This document shows positions 25,078 through 35,900 of a stretch of 64,000 nucleotides of DNA, piece by piece. A program made the translations under genes and the position numbers. The notes beneath the pieces were generated by a model. It was not told the origin of the DNA. It made no database searches and saw only the letters and a list, made by a program, of their open reading frames with translations. Position 1 is the stretch's first letter, and each line of letters begins with the position of its first letter. Source of the DNA: Karstenula rhodostoma CBS 690.94 (lineage: Eukaryota > Ascomycota > Dothideomycetes > Pleosporales > Didymosphaeriaceae); NCBI GenBank assembly GCA_010093485.1, contig MU001493.1, positions 777,599-841,598 of the forward strand, written 5' to 3'.

Positions 25078-26240
25078 TCGAGCGAGTACAGGTAGGTCAG
25101 AGTATTGTGGCTTTTCGCAGTCTGCCTGCGTCCAATGCAGAGTACCACTATCATAACCGCTCCGCGGAGGCCAAGCCTTGACTCCAGTCCGGACCCGTCT
25201 ATTACCTCCCGGTATACTCAACCTCGACCAATCCGAGGCTCTCAGAGATGGCTCTCCGCAAAGGGTCCCTTGGTTCGCGTAGTCACGGCCGCGACCGCTC
25301 TCATCTTTGGTCTGTATCGACGCTTGAGCACATGTTGCATGCGTCCATCCCCCATACACGTCGTCTTCTTGCTCGCAGGCGTTTCATCAAACGCATCTCG
25401 CTCTATACGTGGTGCCGTGCTTGAGCATCTCTCTTACATGTCTAGATAAAAACAAACTCTGCATACATATGTGGACCATCACTGGTGCGGTTCCGGTGCA
25501 GCCAAAGGACTGGTTCGCGGTGACACAGGGGCCTTGCGGGGAACGCGGGTTCGAAATCATCATAGCTTTGAGACCTTACCCTGAATACAAGCCCTAGACC
25601 CCAAACGGACCGTTCTTGAGATACTCACAGCGCTATGTGAGAGAAGGCACGGCACGTTCTCTCGTGCTGTCGCTGGAGTCTCGACTCTTACGTTGCTCAT
25701 CGTCGCCAGCGGAAGCACCCAGAAACAAACCCCCTTTTTCGCACTGTACTTGTATTGGAAGAGCTTTCCCGAGCACACAGGGGACCTCCATTGGCAGGAA
25801 TGCTGCCCCGGAGGGCGGATTGTGGCCAATAGGAACAGTCTTGTCTAAGTGGGGCCGCTCGCATTGGCTGCCCCTACGTTGCCCATATCTCTTTAATTAC
25901 CTGCTTACTACCTGTCCACAACTACAGCTACCCTCTGAACGACTGCTAAAGTCATGTGAGCAGGGAATTGCAGGTGCCTGGATGTTTGCCGAAGAGAGGT
26001 AGTTCCGTGATCATTTGACCATGGTTTGGTTTTTGACAATAGAATAAAGGTATTACAGATACAAAAGCTATAGAATTACTAAAATATAGTATAGAATCAT
26101 CTAGAATAGATGAACGCGCGTCCGGTTCCTGGCGACCCGTTTTTTTCCGTCGAATCTTCGCATTAATACACTTCTTCAGATTCCTATCCTCGCTGATCTG
26201 GTTGCCAGCATTCTTCTGGTCGGGGTACTTCGCGACCCTA

Positions 26241-26380
26241 TACCAGGCCTAATTAGAAATATAGAGTAGCTAATCAAATACTAAGAAGCAGAGCTACTAG
26301 GCGAAAAAAGAGTAGGATCTATAGGCCTATAGACCTCTTTCTTAGTATCTAATTAGCTCCTAATTAGGCCTAGCATGGTA
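26241..26380. mobile_element. MITE-like inverted repeat
   Basis: The left end, TACCAGGCCTAATTAG, is mirrored at the right end, whose reverse complement reads TACCATGCTAGGCCTAATTAG. Inner arms AATACTAAGAA and TTCTTAGTAT also pair, and the centre holds a 16 bp palindrome, TCTATAGGCCTATAGA. The outer TA on each side could be a TA target duplication, as for Tc1/mariner derivatives. At 140 bp it has no coding capacity. Only one copy was seen in this window. Confidence 0.55.
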
Positions 26381-27044
26381 CTTTTAAACTAGATCATGCG
26401 GTAAACACTCCTTCCTAGCAAATGACAAATACGAGGGAGCTGATAGCACTGAACAGGGATTCCACAAATCTCTTTTCGTGATACACTATTGCTCCGATCA
26501 TATGGGGTTGCACCGCATAAACGTGGCCAGGGGCTCTGGAAGAAGGCTGCGTCGCTGCGTCGCTGCTTCGCGCCGTCGCCGCAGGGTATCCAGGTCAAGT
26601 CGTACATTCCTTGAGGGTTTGGTTTGCGAAGTCATCTGTCGCGATGTCGATAGTCGGCACATCATCGAGGTCTCATGGCCACAGGTTCATGACGTCGTCA
26701 CTGTCAAAAAGTCGAGAACTCCGAGAGACGACATGAGGAGGCTCGAGGGGAAAGTCGAAGCACTGGGAACAAGTGATGAGGGCAATCTCGAGGCCGAAGA
26801 CGATCTCCGACAGACATTGGAATGCGCCTTTGATGATATGAAGCTCCCACAACGACCACACCGCCTTTCCAAGATGCAGCTCTCCGACCTGCATCTCGAA
26901 GGAACCGTACCTTGAAGGATCACGTGAAGATACAGTAGAGTTTTGCATCGCCGGGTTGACCCGCATAAGGGCACCTACAGATCACACACTATAACACAGA
27001 TCGCTACTAAGACTTGCTTGTACGATCTATACTATATCCTTATT

Positions 27045-27114
27045 AGATCGCTTCTAAGCAGCTCAGCCGGGCAATAAAACTCTTCGGTGATTGGTTCGAG
27101 TCCGATCCGATCTG
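27045..27114 (+). other. tRNA-like relic
   Basis: An A-box-like AGCTCAGCCGGG and a perfect B-box core, GGTTCGAGTCC, are present. A valid T-arm folds as ATTGG, TTCGAGT loop, CCGAT. The outer AGATCGC and CCGATCT pair at six of seven positions and are followed by G and CCA. No anticodon stem forms, and the D-arm is broken (GGGCAATAAAAC). It is therefore a decayed tRNA or a tRNA-derived repeat rather than a working gene. Confidence 0.35.
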
Positions 27115-28723
27115 CCAAGAATATCGGTTGCTATTAGCTCACATTGGACGAACTTTAAGCTCTGAACAAGCTTTCACATGCATGTGTGCAGATAGTCGCG
27201 CTAAGAGTTCTGGGCACATCCTCGCGTACATCTTCCCTGTAGGTCCTTTTAACTTGGCAAGAGCGACTCGTTTGCTGGTGTTTTGTGGAACGCGGTGATA
27301 GCAGACAAGCTTGATAGTGTCGCACCCAGAGTCTATTTGAGTCCAGAATGAGCCTACTGTAGAAACTCGTCGATATGAGTTTCTACTAGCCAGAACCGGT
27401 CACTGTAGAAGAGAAAGTAGTTTCCTTAAAATTATTAGCTTCTTTCTATATTCTATTAAACAGTAAATTAGAGTAGTTCTGATACGTCTTTAAAAGCTAG
27501 TATAAAGCCTTGTCAATGAGATTTTACGGTGCGTAGAATTCACAAGCTGGCCGAGGGTGATCGAGTTCTATTTCCATTTTTGGTTAGTCCGAGGAGTAGC
27601 TACATATGATCCGCCTGGCTCAATCTCGTTTGCCATCATACGAGTTCTTCACCTCGGGTCTTGGTAACCTACGCAGTATGGACCTCGGAAAAGAATCCAG
27701 AGGAGAGATGGGATATCTAGCAGGCGTGACGCACAGGGCTGGCCGCAGAAGGGCCACGAAAAACGGTGGGCTCACCGCTTGCTCTGGCCGCATTGCGCGG
27801 ACAAGCACGTCTCCAAGAATGAAGAGTATGTGATGTATGTGCATCCTGCGTTTGGGTTTTGGTCGTTCCCATTTGACGCGATGGATGCGAAAATTAGCGA
27901 TGAGAATCTTTATAGCATGCGCAATTACCCACGCAGCATCAGACATGCTTTAGTGTAGGCCTAACATAAAGGAATGATACAAAAGTAGACTACATGACCT
28001 TTAGGCCTTTCAAGCGGCAAGTGCGACTGGAGATTCGAGATGAGATTGCTAACATTCGTCGGAGACCTAGCCAGATCAGAAAGGCGGCCAGCCTCGAGAT
28101 GCTTGCAATACACGTAGCCGTTCTGTCAAAACCTGGAAAAGTACTCAGTAGTATTTATTACAAATCGACACTTCTACCTGTGACCGACAGTCTGGCGCCA
28201 AATCCGCCACCGCACGAGTGCGTACTGGACCGGACATATCAGCCTGACTCGGCCTCGCAGGAAGGACGTTGGCTTGGCGAATCCCGCGTATGCGCAAGGA
28301 CTGTGAGACACCCTCGCTTGCGTTGATGCAGTACAGTACGCCGCTGGCGTGCATCTAGCCCAGCGGTGAGTGCGACAAGCACACCGGTCGAGCCGCGATT
28401 TCTATTCGCGCTTGACAGACATACAGTTGCTCGACGTGAGCATCCCTTTCAAGGTTTTTATTTTTGGTTCCCTAGTCCTCCCCGAACGCGATAATAGCAG
28501 CCTACGATGACGTCGAGATACAAGCGTCCCACGGACGATTTGCGTGCCGAAGCCATCCAGAATCATCACAATTCGCGCGATAAACGCGAGCTGGCCCGGT
28601 TTAGCAAGAAACATTAATCAAGGGCATGTAGACAGTCCTTTTGTTCCACAGTTTGCCGAATGTCGCTTTTCAGCGCAAGTTTGGACTCTTGTCCATCGTG
28701 GGCCTGACATGCACCCTCATGAT

Positions 28724-28801
28724 AATTCTTCTGATTGTTGACACGAACCACGAAGTCTAGTAACACAAAAAATAAGCGTTTTAAGTGGGTAAACGAACGA
28801 A
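28724..28801. mobile_element. 78 bp short insertion (family 3)
   Basis: Flanked by perfect 12 bp direct repeats, CACCCTCATGAT, at 28712-28723 and 28802-28813. Its reverse complement contains ACTTCGTGGTTCGTGTCAAC and continues into AATCAGAA; a 28 bp stretch there matches 62702-62729 with one C/T difference. A TTTTGTGTTACTA stretch is also shared, but in the second copy it is separated by about 50 extra bases. It is non-coding and of unknown class. Confidence 0.6.
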
Positions 28802-28840
28802 CACCCTCATGATCACGAGGGAAAGCACGACAACGTATGT

Positions 28841-29248
28841 TTGTATCAGCATACATCCATTCTGGGAAAGCAATCTACACGCGAATTCAGCGCTTTCCAG
28901 GCCGGCCTATACAATGGCGGTCCGTTGGGCCTCGCTTATGGGCTGTTGTACTCCTGGATCGGAAACTGGTTACAAGCGCTCGTGAGGGCAGAGATGGCCT
29001 CCAAGGCGGTTCTCTGCTCTGCACCCCTCCTACAAAGAACCAATCATACAATACAGGACCCACTTGCTGGAGGCCAATACAACTGGGTTACTGTTCTTTC
29101 CCCTCCCAAGTGGTCCGAGTTCCTCAGCTATATGAACGGGCTGGATGACAGTAGTCTCCTGACATGCAGACCTTGCGAGTGCGGCTTCCCTTGCTGGTGG
29201 TGTAACACAAGGGCTGCTCGTCCTCAACTACCCAGGGTAAGACTTTAA
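28841..29248 (+). pseudogene. Broken APC-family amino-acid permease gene fragment
   Basis: One frame reads FSAFQAGLYNGGPLGLAYGL, then WIGNW and EMAS. A likely relic intron follows (GTTCTC to ATACAG, about 28996-29060). Then come DPLAGGQYNWV, LSPP and FLSY. This is the N-terminal third of a fungal amino-acid/GABA permease. After FLSY the frame slips by one base near 29131. The shifted frame continues as GWMTVVS, a TGA stop at about 29160 where a Trp codon is expected, then HADLASAASLAGGVTQGL. Start, remaining helices and C-terminus are missing. The TGG to TGA change fits RIP-type mutation. Confidence 0.65.
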
Positions 29249-29602
29249 AGCGGTTGTGTCCTCCCCACAACTGCATACTCTGGATATTCCTATGTGATTG
29301 GCCCGGAAGCAAAGGGAGCCACCGCATAGCGAGCCCCGATTTCTCAAAGAGTGCTTAGTGCGCGGAGGCAATGCGAAAACCCTTTTGGAGCGCGCAACTA
29401 GATTGTTAACCATTCTGCTAATGTTAAACACACCACATAAATCTGTCAACTAGGCAGCTGGCGCATGGTTTTTTCCTTTCGAGCCTTCACATAGGAAGCT
29501 CATTTAATTGGTAGGATTGATACTTGTGCTACATCCTCCATGAACTTTGGACACTAACCACTGTCAACTGTCCTGCAACCCTCGTATAGACCGTGAGTTA
29601 CC

Positions 29603-32586
29603 TCAGAATGGAGAATTCTGTAGTAATCTCACGGTATCATTGAAGCTCTCGGCCGTGAGCTTGTGAGACTCAGTTGTTGTCGCAATCTTGACAGCGATGC
29701 TGACAGTGTTCTTGATCTAAGAAAATGGTTAACACGGCATTGCTTATGCTTGGTCGGTTCTTCTGGAGCGTACCTGTCTTCCGTTGAGCGGTATTTTTGC
29801 CAATTCCTCCAATTCCCTCTCCTCAACTTCCACAATAATACCTTTCGATTCCCTCGCGATTCCCACGAAATTCTTCCAGATCTTCAGTCGTGCAGGTGCA
29901 TCCAGGCTCGGATATCTCAGTAACAAATGGATTCGGCCTTTTTTTCTTCGTCAGAAAGCGACAATAAATGCCAGGTTCCATCTCTACACTTACTCTGAAA
30001 GGCTTCATCAATGACTTCCACCTGGTTTGTCGTCAACAGCAGAATGCCTCCATAGTACTCCAGCTCTCTCAGAAAGATACTGACGATAGCATTCCTCTCA
30101 ATATCCTCCACTCTTCTTTGAGCTAGGAAAACATCCGCCTCATCCAACAGCAGCACAGCTTTCCAGTGTGCGGCAAGTTTGAGGATTACAGACAGTCGCT
30201 CGTGAATCTGCGTAGCTTCGTGGCCGAGTGCCCCGCTTGATACGGCATACAGAGGCATTTTTCCGGTCTCAGCGATGGCTTCGGCTGCGAAAGGAGTCAG
30301 TCAGTTCATGTCGTGCTATATTTAGACAGGACAACCTTACCCGTGAGGGTCTTTCCAGCGCCGGGGGGACCAAAAAACAGACCAATGAGGCCGCGGCCCT
30401 TGCCTGTTACGAAGTCATCGAAGGTGGTGGTATCAAGAGTATGTGCAGTGACAAGGCGGTAAATTGTGTCTTTGAGGGACGGTTCAAGTACGAGTGAGGA
30501 AAATATGGTGCTGATTTGGGAAGATATTAGCAGTTGATTGTGTCAATGGAAATTGATGTGGTGATTACGGACCTGTTCCATACGATGGGCGCAACGCGAT
30601 CGACAGCGAAGGCACCTAGGTCGCGTTAGAAAGTTCGTCGTCATAGTATGGCACCACTAGGCTTACCCCATTTGCCTTCCCTAAGGCTGTACCCGTATAA
30701 ATGTCCAGATACAAGGAGTGTTTGCACATCCGTTAGTTCTGGAGGTGGCGTCTCCGTACTGTCATTGTTCAGCCCTGAGGGGTGAGCACCGTTAGTGTAT
30801 CGCGTCGCGAGCTTGGCTTTCCGCATCCGAGTGATTCGAGTTGGCGCCTGGCTGTCCTGGTCTGGTGTAGTTTTACCGGCCCCGGAGATTAGAACCGCTA
30901 GAATCTCTGGCTTCTGAAGTATATGTCAATATGGTTTGGGTGCCATACCGGGTCGTGCAACATTACCTGCTCGTCCATCGTCAAATCAGATACACATGTC
31001 CTGGAGACTGTTCGGGGCTCATTGATGGCCCATGTCCGTGGCATGACCTTATTGGCAGGCTGCATTTGTTGCATCATCTTTGGGTCGATGATTACTCGTC
31101 CGCTAAACTGCGATTTGTATTAGTGGAACGTAAAACTAACTGCATAATTGTTTGCTCACTGGATACGGCTCCACTTTGTCGTACACCTCAGCCATGCCAG
31201 TTCCATTATGTTCCAAGTGTCTGAATCCAGGAGTCCAGAATGTTAAAGCCCGTTTGCTTCGTTCTCGTACGTTTTCGATGATTTCCTCGCGTTCTGGGTG
31301 GTACTTCAGCGGTATATACGGCAGGTCACTGATCAACTTGACGCCGGCGAACAAAGGTATTCGCAGTGATGTCTCTACTTTTCCCACTCTGGAACCATCC
31401 CACATGAGGTACTCCGCATCCATTACGAGGAATACCCCGTCCTGCATCCGTTGGGTCGAGTGGCTACGAACGCACCATATGCAATGGAAGTTCAGGTTGT
31501 CTTTGCCAACGACGAGGCAATCTGGCGGTAGGATCGCCCAGAGATATTCAAAAGTGATGGAATGAGGCAGAAGCGTGGGAATGACTTCCAACAGCTCCTC
31601 GAACTCAGCAGCAACAAAACTCAGAGCTGATTCTATTTCAAAGGCTGATTTTCCATCTTCCATGCTTCGGTAGTGTTCAGCGAGCATTTCCAACTCATGT
31701 CGAGCCCACAACATAAACTTGGGCGTAGTCTATAGGGCCATGCTGTCAATTATGGTCTTTACTCTCTTTTATATGATTTGTATGTCATCTTACCTCAGTC
31801 GAGTCACTCTCAGTCAATGTGAAGCCTGCTGCTCCTCTGAAAATATGCCTCAGAGCATTGCGAAGCACTGTCCCTGAAATAACCAATGCAGTTGTAAAAT
31901 CGAGCATGTTCTCTTCATAGTCCCTTCGGACGAGAATCACAGGTTTCTTGCTCTTTTTTGACTCGGTCCGAGGCTTAGCAGGCTTCTGAATTACATATTG
32001 TCGTTTGGCTCTAGAGCAAGTTAGCTCTGGACGTCATTGGTGATTTTGCGGATTCCAAAGCACCGCTCAGAAAGAATAGGCATAGAAAGCATGGTGAGAT
32101 GAGCTGAACGTACTTGTCCCAACTATGGTGTGTTAGCGATCATTCACTTTGTCTACTAGAGGACATTGTCCGTACAATCGATCTCTCACAATGAACGCTT
32201 TACGACCAACAGAGTCGACATTCAAGTCGACATTCAAGTCAACATCTTGGGCCTTGACCGGCGTCTCATCACTGTGTAGTTCGACGGGTTCGTTTGATGT
32301 CTTCTGTTCGACATCAAGAAACTTGTCGATAGCTATGAGGCGGTTAGCGCGCTTCACGCAGCAGGCCTTTTTTAAGCCACAGCCTGCATTACGTCCAATG
32401 CTTACCACCAGCCATGTCGTCTCCAAATTTTCTCTGCAAACTTTCAATTACATTCGCCGACACATCGCGGTTAACTGCAACTTTAAATTGCGACGCGTCG
32501 AACACATGCTGAGGTGCGTTGGTCATCTTTTGCTGCGAAAGCAGAGCCAATTCGGCTGGGTCCCTGATGCCCTGTAATCCAGACAT
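29603..32586 (-). CDS. AAA ATPase with fungal DUF7025-type N-terminal region
   Basis: Twelve exons on the minus strand (32586-32406, 32332-32176, 32121-32113, 32010-31794, 31729-31160, 31107-30967, 30913-30667, 30615-30573, 30510-30341, 30284-29988, 29937-29774, 29716-29603) close in frame to 769 residues. The N-terminal half has the fungal DUF7025 pattern (FEYLWAILPPDCLVV, then IPLFAGVKLI and LKYHPE). Walker A is GPPGAGKT, Walker B is AVLLLDEADVF, sensor 1 is ILLLTTNQV, and arginine-finger residues follow in CRIHLLLRYP. The C-terminal GRQIKN helix matches Bcs1/Yme1-like relatives in fungi. These proteins probably remodel protein complexes; substrates are unknown. Its start lies 391 bp from that of the divergent NLR-like gene. 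Exon 3 is only 9 nt; skipping it also keeps the frame. Confidence 0.85.
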
Positions 32587-32977
32587 GGTTTTTCGGCTCG
32601 TAAAGATTAGAGAGCTGGGTCATGCGAAACTGGTCAAGAAGAGGTGAATAGAGCCTAGGCAGCAGTCGAATGTCCCTCAACAGATTGCAAGTCAAGAGGT
32701 TACTAATGAGCCAGAATTATTGACACTATCAAGCTTACTGCCTAGACAAACATTTGCGACTACCCCCGCTGATTTGGTGTTTCATGGCTGACCGCTCTCT
32801 TCGACCCCACCTTCTGCTTTAGGTTAGCCCAACACTAGGCAGCAACACCGCCACTGGTCATACGCAGGATGACTTCTATCTAGATGCTCCTCATCAAAAG
32901 TATATGCGATGTGGCTCGATCGACTCTGTATGTGCCTCATCTTCACGAATTGAGATGCGCAAATAAGCTGGCCCAAC
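32587..32977. promoter_or_regulatory. Divergent promoter region, AAA ATPase and NLR-like gene
   Basis: 391 bp separate the two start codons, so both promoters must lie here or overlap it. No classical TATA box or repeated operator was recognised. Short ORFs in this gap carry no domain. Confidence 0.55.
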
Positions 32978-35900
32978 ATGTCCAGTGATTTCGTCGGCCT
33001 TCGTGTGATTTGGCCTCCAGACGGAACGCCGCCGCCGAGGCACGACCAGGAGTAGGTCACTGTGACGAAGCACTTCTGTTCTGAAGAATAGACATACTAA
33101 AACCTTCAATTAGTATTATATTTGTACATGGTCTTCATCATGGATCAATATCTCAGTGGCGAGACAAGAAAGGAGTCTGCTGGCCATTTGAACATCTATC
33201 ATTAGACCTCGAGAACGCACGAATCCTCGCTTTTGGGTATGATCCCACAAAGCTCAATGTCAGTTCGGACGGCTTCTACAGAGGCGGTCTTCTCTTCAAG
33301 CAGGGGGAAGACCTGTGGTCGCGACTAAAGACCAGAAGAAGCCCAGAGAAGGTGAGTGGAACCATCCCACAGATTTATCGTGGAAGCTGATCCAATGTGT
33401 TTTATCTAGATCCAGGTACCAATTACTTTGGTAGGTCATGATACAGGGGCTATAGTCATCAGAAGTGTAAGTTCTATGCCAAACGTGCGGTATAACTCGG
33501 CATATGGAAAGTAACAAAACTCTAGGCGCTTTGCATTTCCCACGCGAGACAAGAAGATTTCGATGGTCTACTGCGTAAAACGAAGCGTGTCTTCCTCTTC
33601 GACCCTCCACCAGCGGATCTGAATTGGGACCTCTGGAAACGGATTTCAAAGGCGACACCTGGTGGGAAGAGCAAAGGCCAGTGGAAAGTCTGGTCAGCTG
33701 CGCATGAAAGTTCGACGACCACGTTCAATGAGATTGCACACTACTTCAAAATTACGACCCTTACTTCCAAAGTCGGAGAATTTGCCAATACATCCGAATA
33801 TAGGTTGATGGTTCAAGCGCACCGAGAGGATATGTCGATTATTATCAGCGATCCCGACGAAGTTCAGCGCATTCGGTCATGGCTCGAACGACGACAAGAC
33901 GAAGTAAATGCGGATAGCCAGCAGAGAAATCTGGCTAAGCATCTGCCAGGCACTGGTGAATGGCTGTTTCAGGATACAAAGTTCCGCAAGTGGGCATCTT
34001 TGGACAAATCTTTCCCCATCATCTGGTTGGTGGGACCGGAAGGTTGCGGCAAGTCCATACTCTGCTCTCTCGCCGTCGAACGAATGCGACAAAATACTCA
34101 GGAACAGGCGGTCGTTAACCTCATGATAACCCTCGACAAACCTCGTTCTGAATACCATCTCGTCACGCAAATTGCGATGCAGCTTCTAGAATACGTTGTC
34201 AAATACCGAGGAGGCGTTGACGCAGAAGCATTTCTGATGCTACCCAGAGAGCAGGTAAAGGACAAGAAGACATTTCAAATCCACAATCTCATCCGCGTAC
34301 TAATCTCCCAATGCCCGGCTGTTTTCGTTTTCATTGATGGGCTCGACGAAGTTGGTTCCGCTGAGGAGCATGTTCAGAGACCACCCATGAGAGCCAACCT
34401 CGAGAAGATCGAGCGTTCGCTGCATTCTGTCATCTCTTTCATGGCTAATGTGGTTAGAGAGGACATGGGGACTCCTGTCCGTCTTTGGTGCAGTTCGAAG
34501 CAGACGGTAACAATCGGCAACTTGTTACGAGAACTGGGAGCACTTGAGCTTCCCATGAACAAACATGCTGTGGCAGCTGATATTGCTCATTTCATGGGGC
34601 ATCGCTCTAAAGACGGCCCTGTGGCTTCTGCGAAGCTAAACAGGGCCACCCAAAACAATTTTCTTCTTGCGTCCATGATAGCGAATGAGCGAGGACAGTC
34701 GAGCTTTCTGACTACTCTCTTTACTGAGGTTGCCGCACGAGATCCGTCCAATACTATTCGCATGCTTTATCAGGAGCAAATGGACCGAGTGCAGCGTCTC
34801 AATAGCGCTGCTCATGGCGATGCTCAGCAACAGTCATTGAACCCATGGTAAGTTTTGGAAGGATTAAAAATTTGGCATTTACAAATCGTTGAAGCAGCTG
34901 ACTTGTGCTCGACAGGCACATTATTTCCCTGGTCGCTTATGCGAAGCGACCACTCCGGATGGTGGAGATTCAGGAAGCTCTCGCAATCTCGCAGGTTTCC
35001 TCCCAGACATATGACCCTATTGACTCCAACCGTACGGCGATCAAACAGGTGAATGGCAACAAGGTCCAGCATGACTGCTGGCCATTCGTTGACTTCCATC
35101 CGACAGACGGGCAGAGCAAAGATGGCTACTTGAGGCTAGTACACGCTTCAGTATTCGAGTACCTACGTGGACGCCCTCCAAAGACTGTAACTGAAACAGA
35201 GGAAAGGCCAATTAGCTCCAGTTTAATTGCCGCGACTTGTCTGCGATATCTCTCGCAGCTGCGGTATCGCGATACTAGCCTCAGTTCGGTGCAGACTGAT
35301 AGCTTCTACGCGTATGCAGCCAAGTACTGGCATAGACATATGGAAGAAGCGGACCCTGATCCTCGACTGCTCCAAGCCGCCACCAATTTCATGACTTCCG
35401 CTCAATTCCTTACAATGACCCGATTCCAAAGCTTCTTTCTAAATCGCCATTTCAACTCCCACCTCACCAGTAGCTTCAAGAAGACAAAAGAAGACGGATC
35501 TTTGCCTGATTTCGCAAGCATTTCACAACGTCTCGCGAGCATTGAAGGCTTGCAACATCTTGTCCATGACTATGAGCAACTCCTCACTGAATGGAGTGAA
35601 TATCTCCAGCTTGGGACTACCGGCTCAGGACCAGATAATCTGATCGAAGATTGCTTCTGGGGCGCTCTGGGGACACGAAACGCTTTGAGTATGTCAGGGT
35701 CGGTGATCGAAAAGAACCGGAGCTTTCTATTAGGAGCGGATACCGTGCGAGAAAACGTGCAACAATACGGAAACATTTCGTCGAAAACAACCTTCTGTGA
35801 TACCCTCAGTGACGATGGCATTAGATTGTCTGTCTGGCAAATACCGTCTAAAAGGTGCGACTAGAATCTCCTTTGATATTTTAACCCTTCTTGGCGTAGA

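Larger units (their letters stand above)
24379..28723. other. Gene-poor region
   Basis: About 4.3 kb without a gene I can support. The first kilobase is probably the long promoter of the bZIP gene. ORFs at 26478-26915 (plus) and 26673-26966 (minus) overlap each other and show no domain. Two small A+T patches (26035-26110 and 27420-27500) look like decayed repeats. The separately listed MITE-like palindrome and tRNA-like relic lie here. It reads as decaying intergenic DNA next to heterochromatin. Confidence 0.5.

Noticed and set aside
25018..25359. ORF with a poly-Glu run (and plus-strand poly-Leu and poly-Pro frames)
   Set aside because: All come from the CTC/CAC microsatellite; no other coding signal.
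26478..26966. Overlapping ORFs on both strands
   Set aside because: Neither has a domain, and overlap on opposite strands makes it impossible to favour one.
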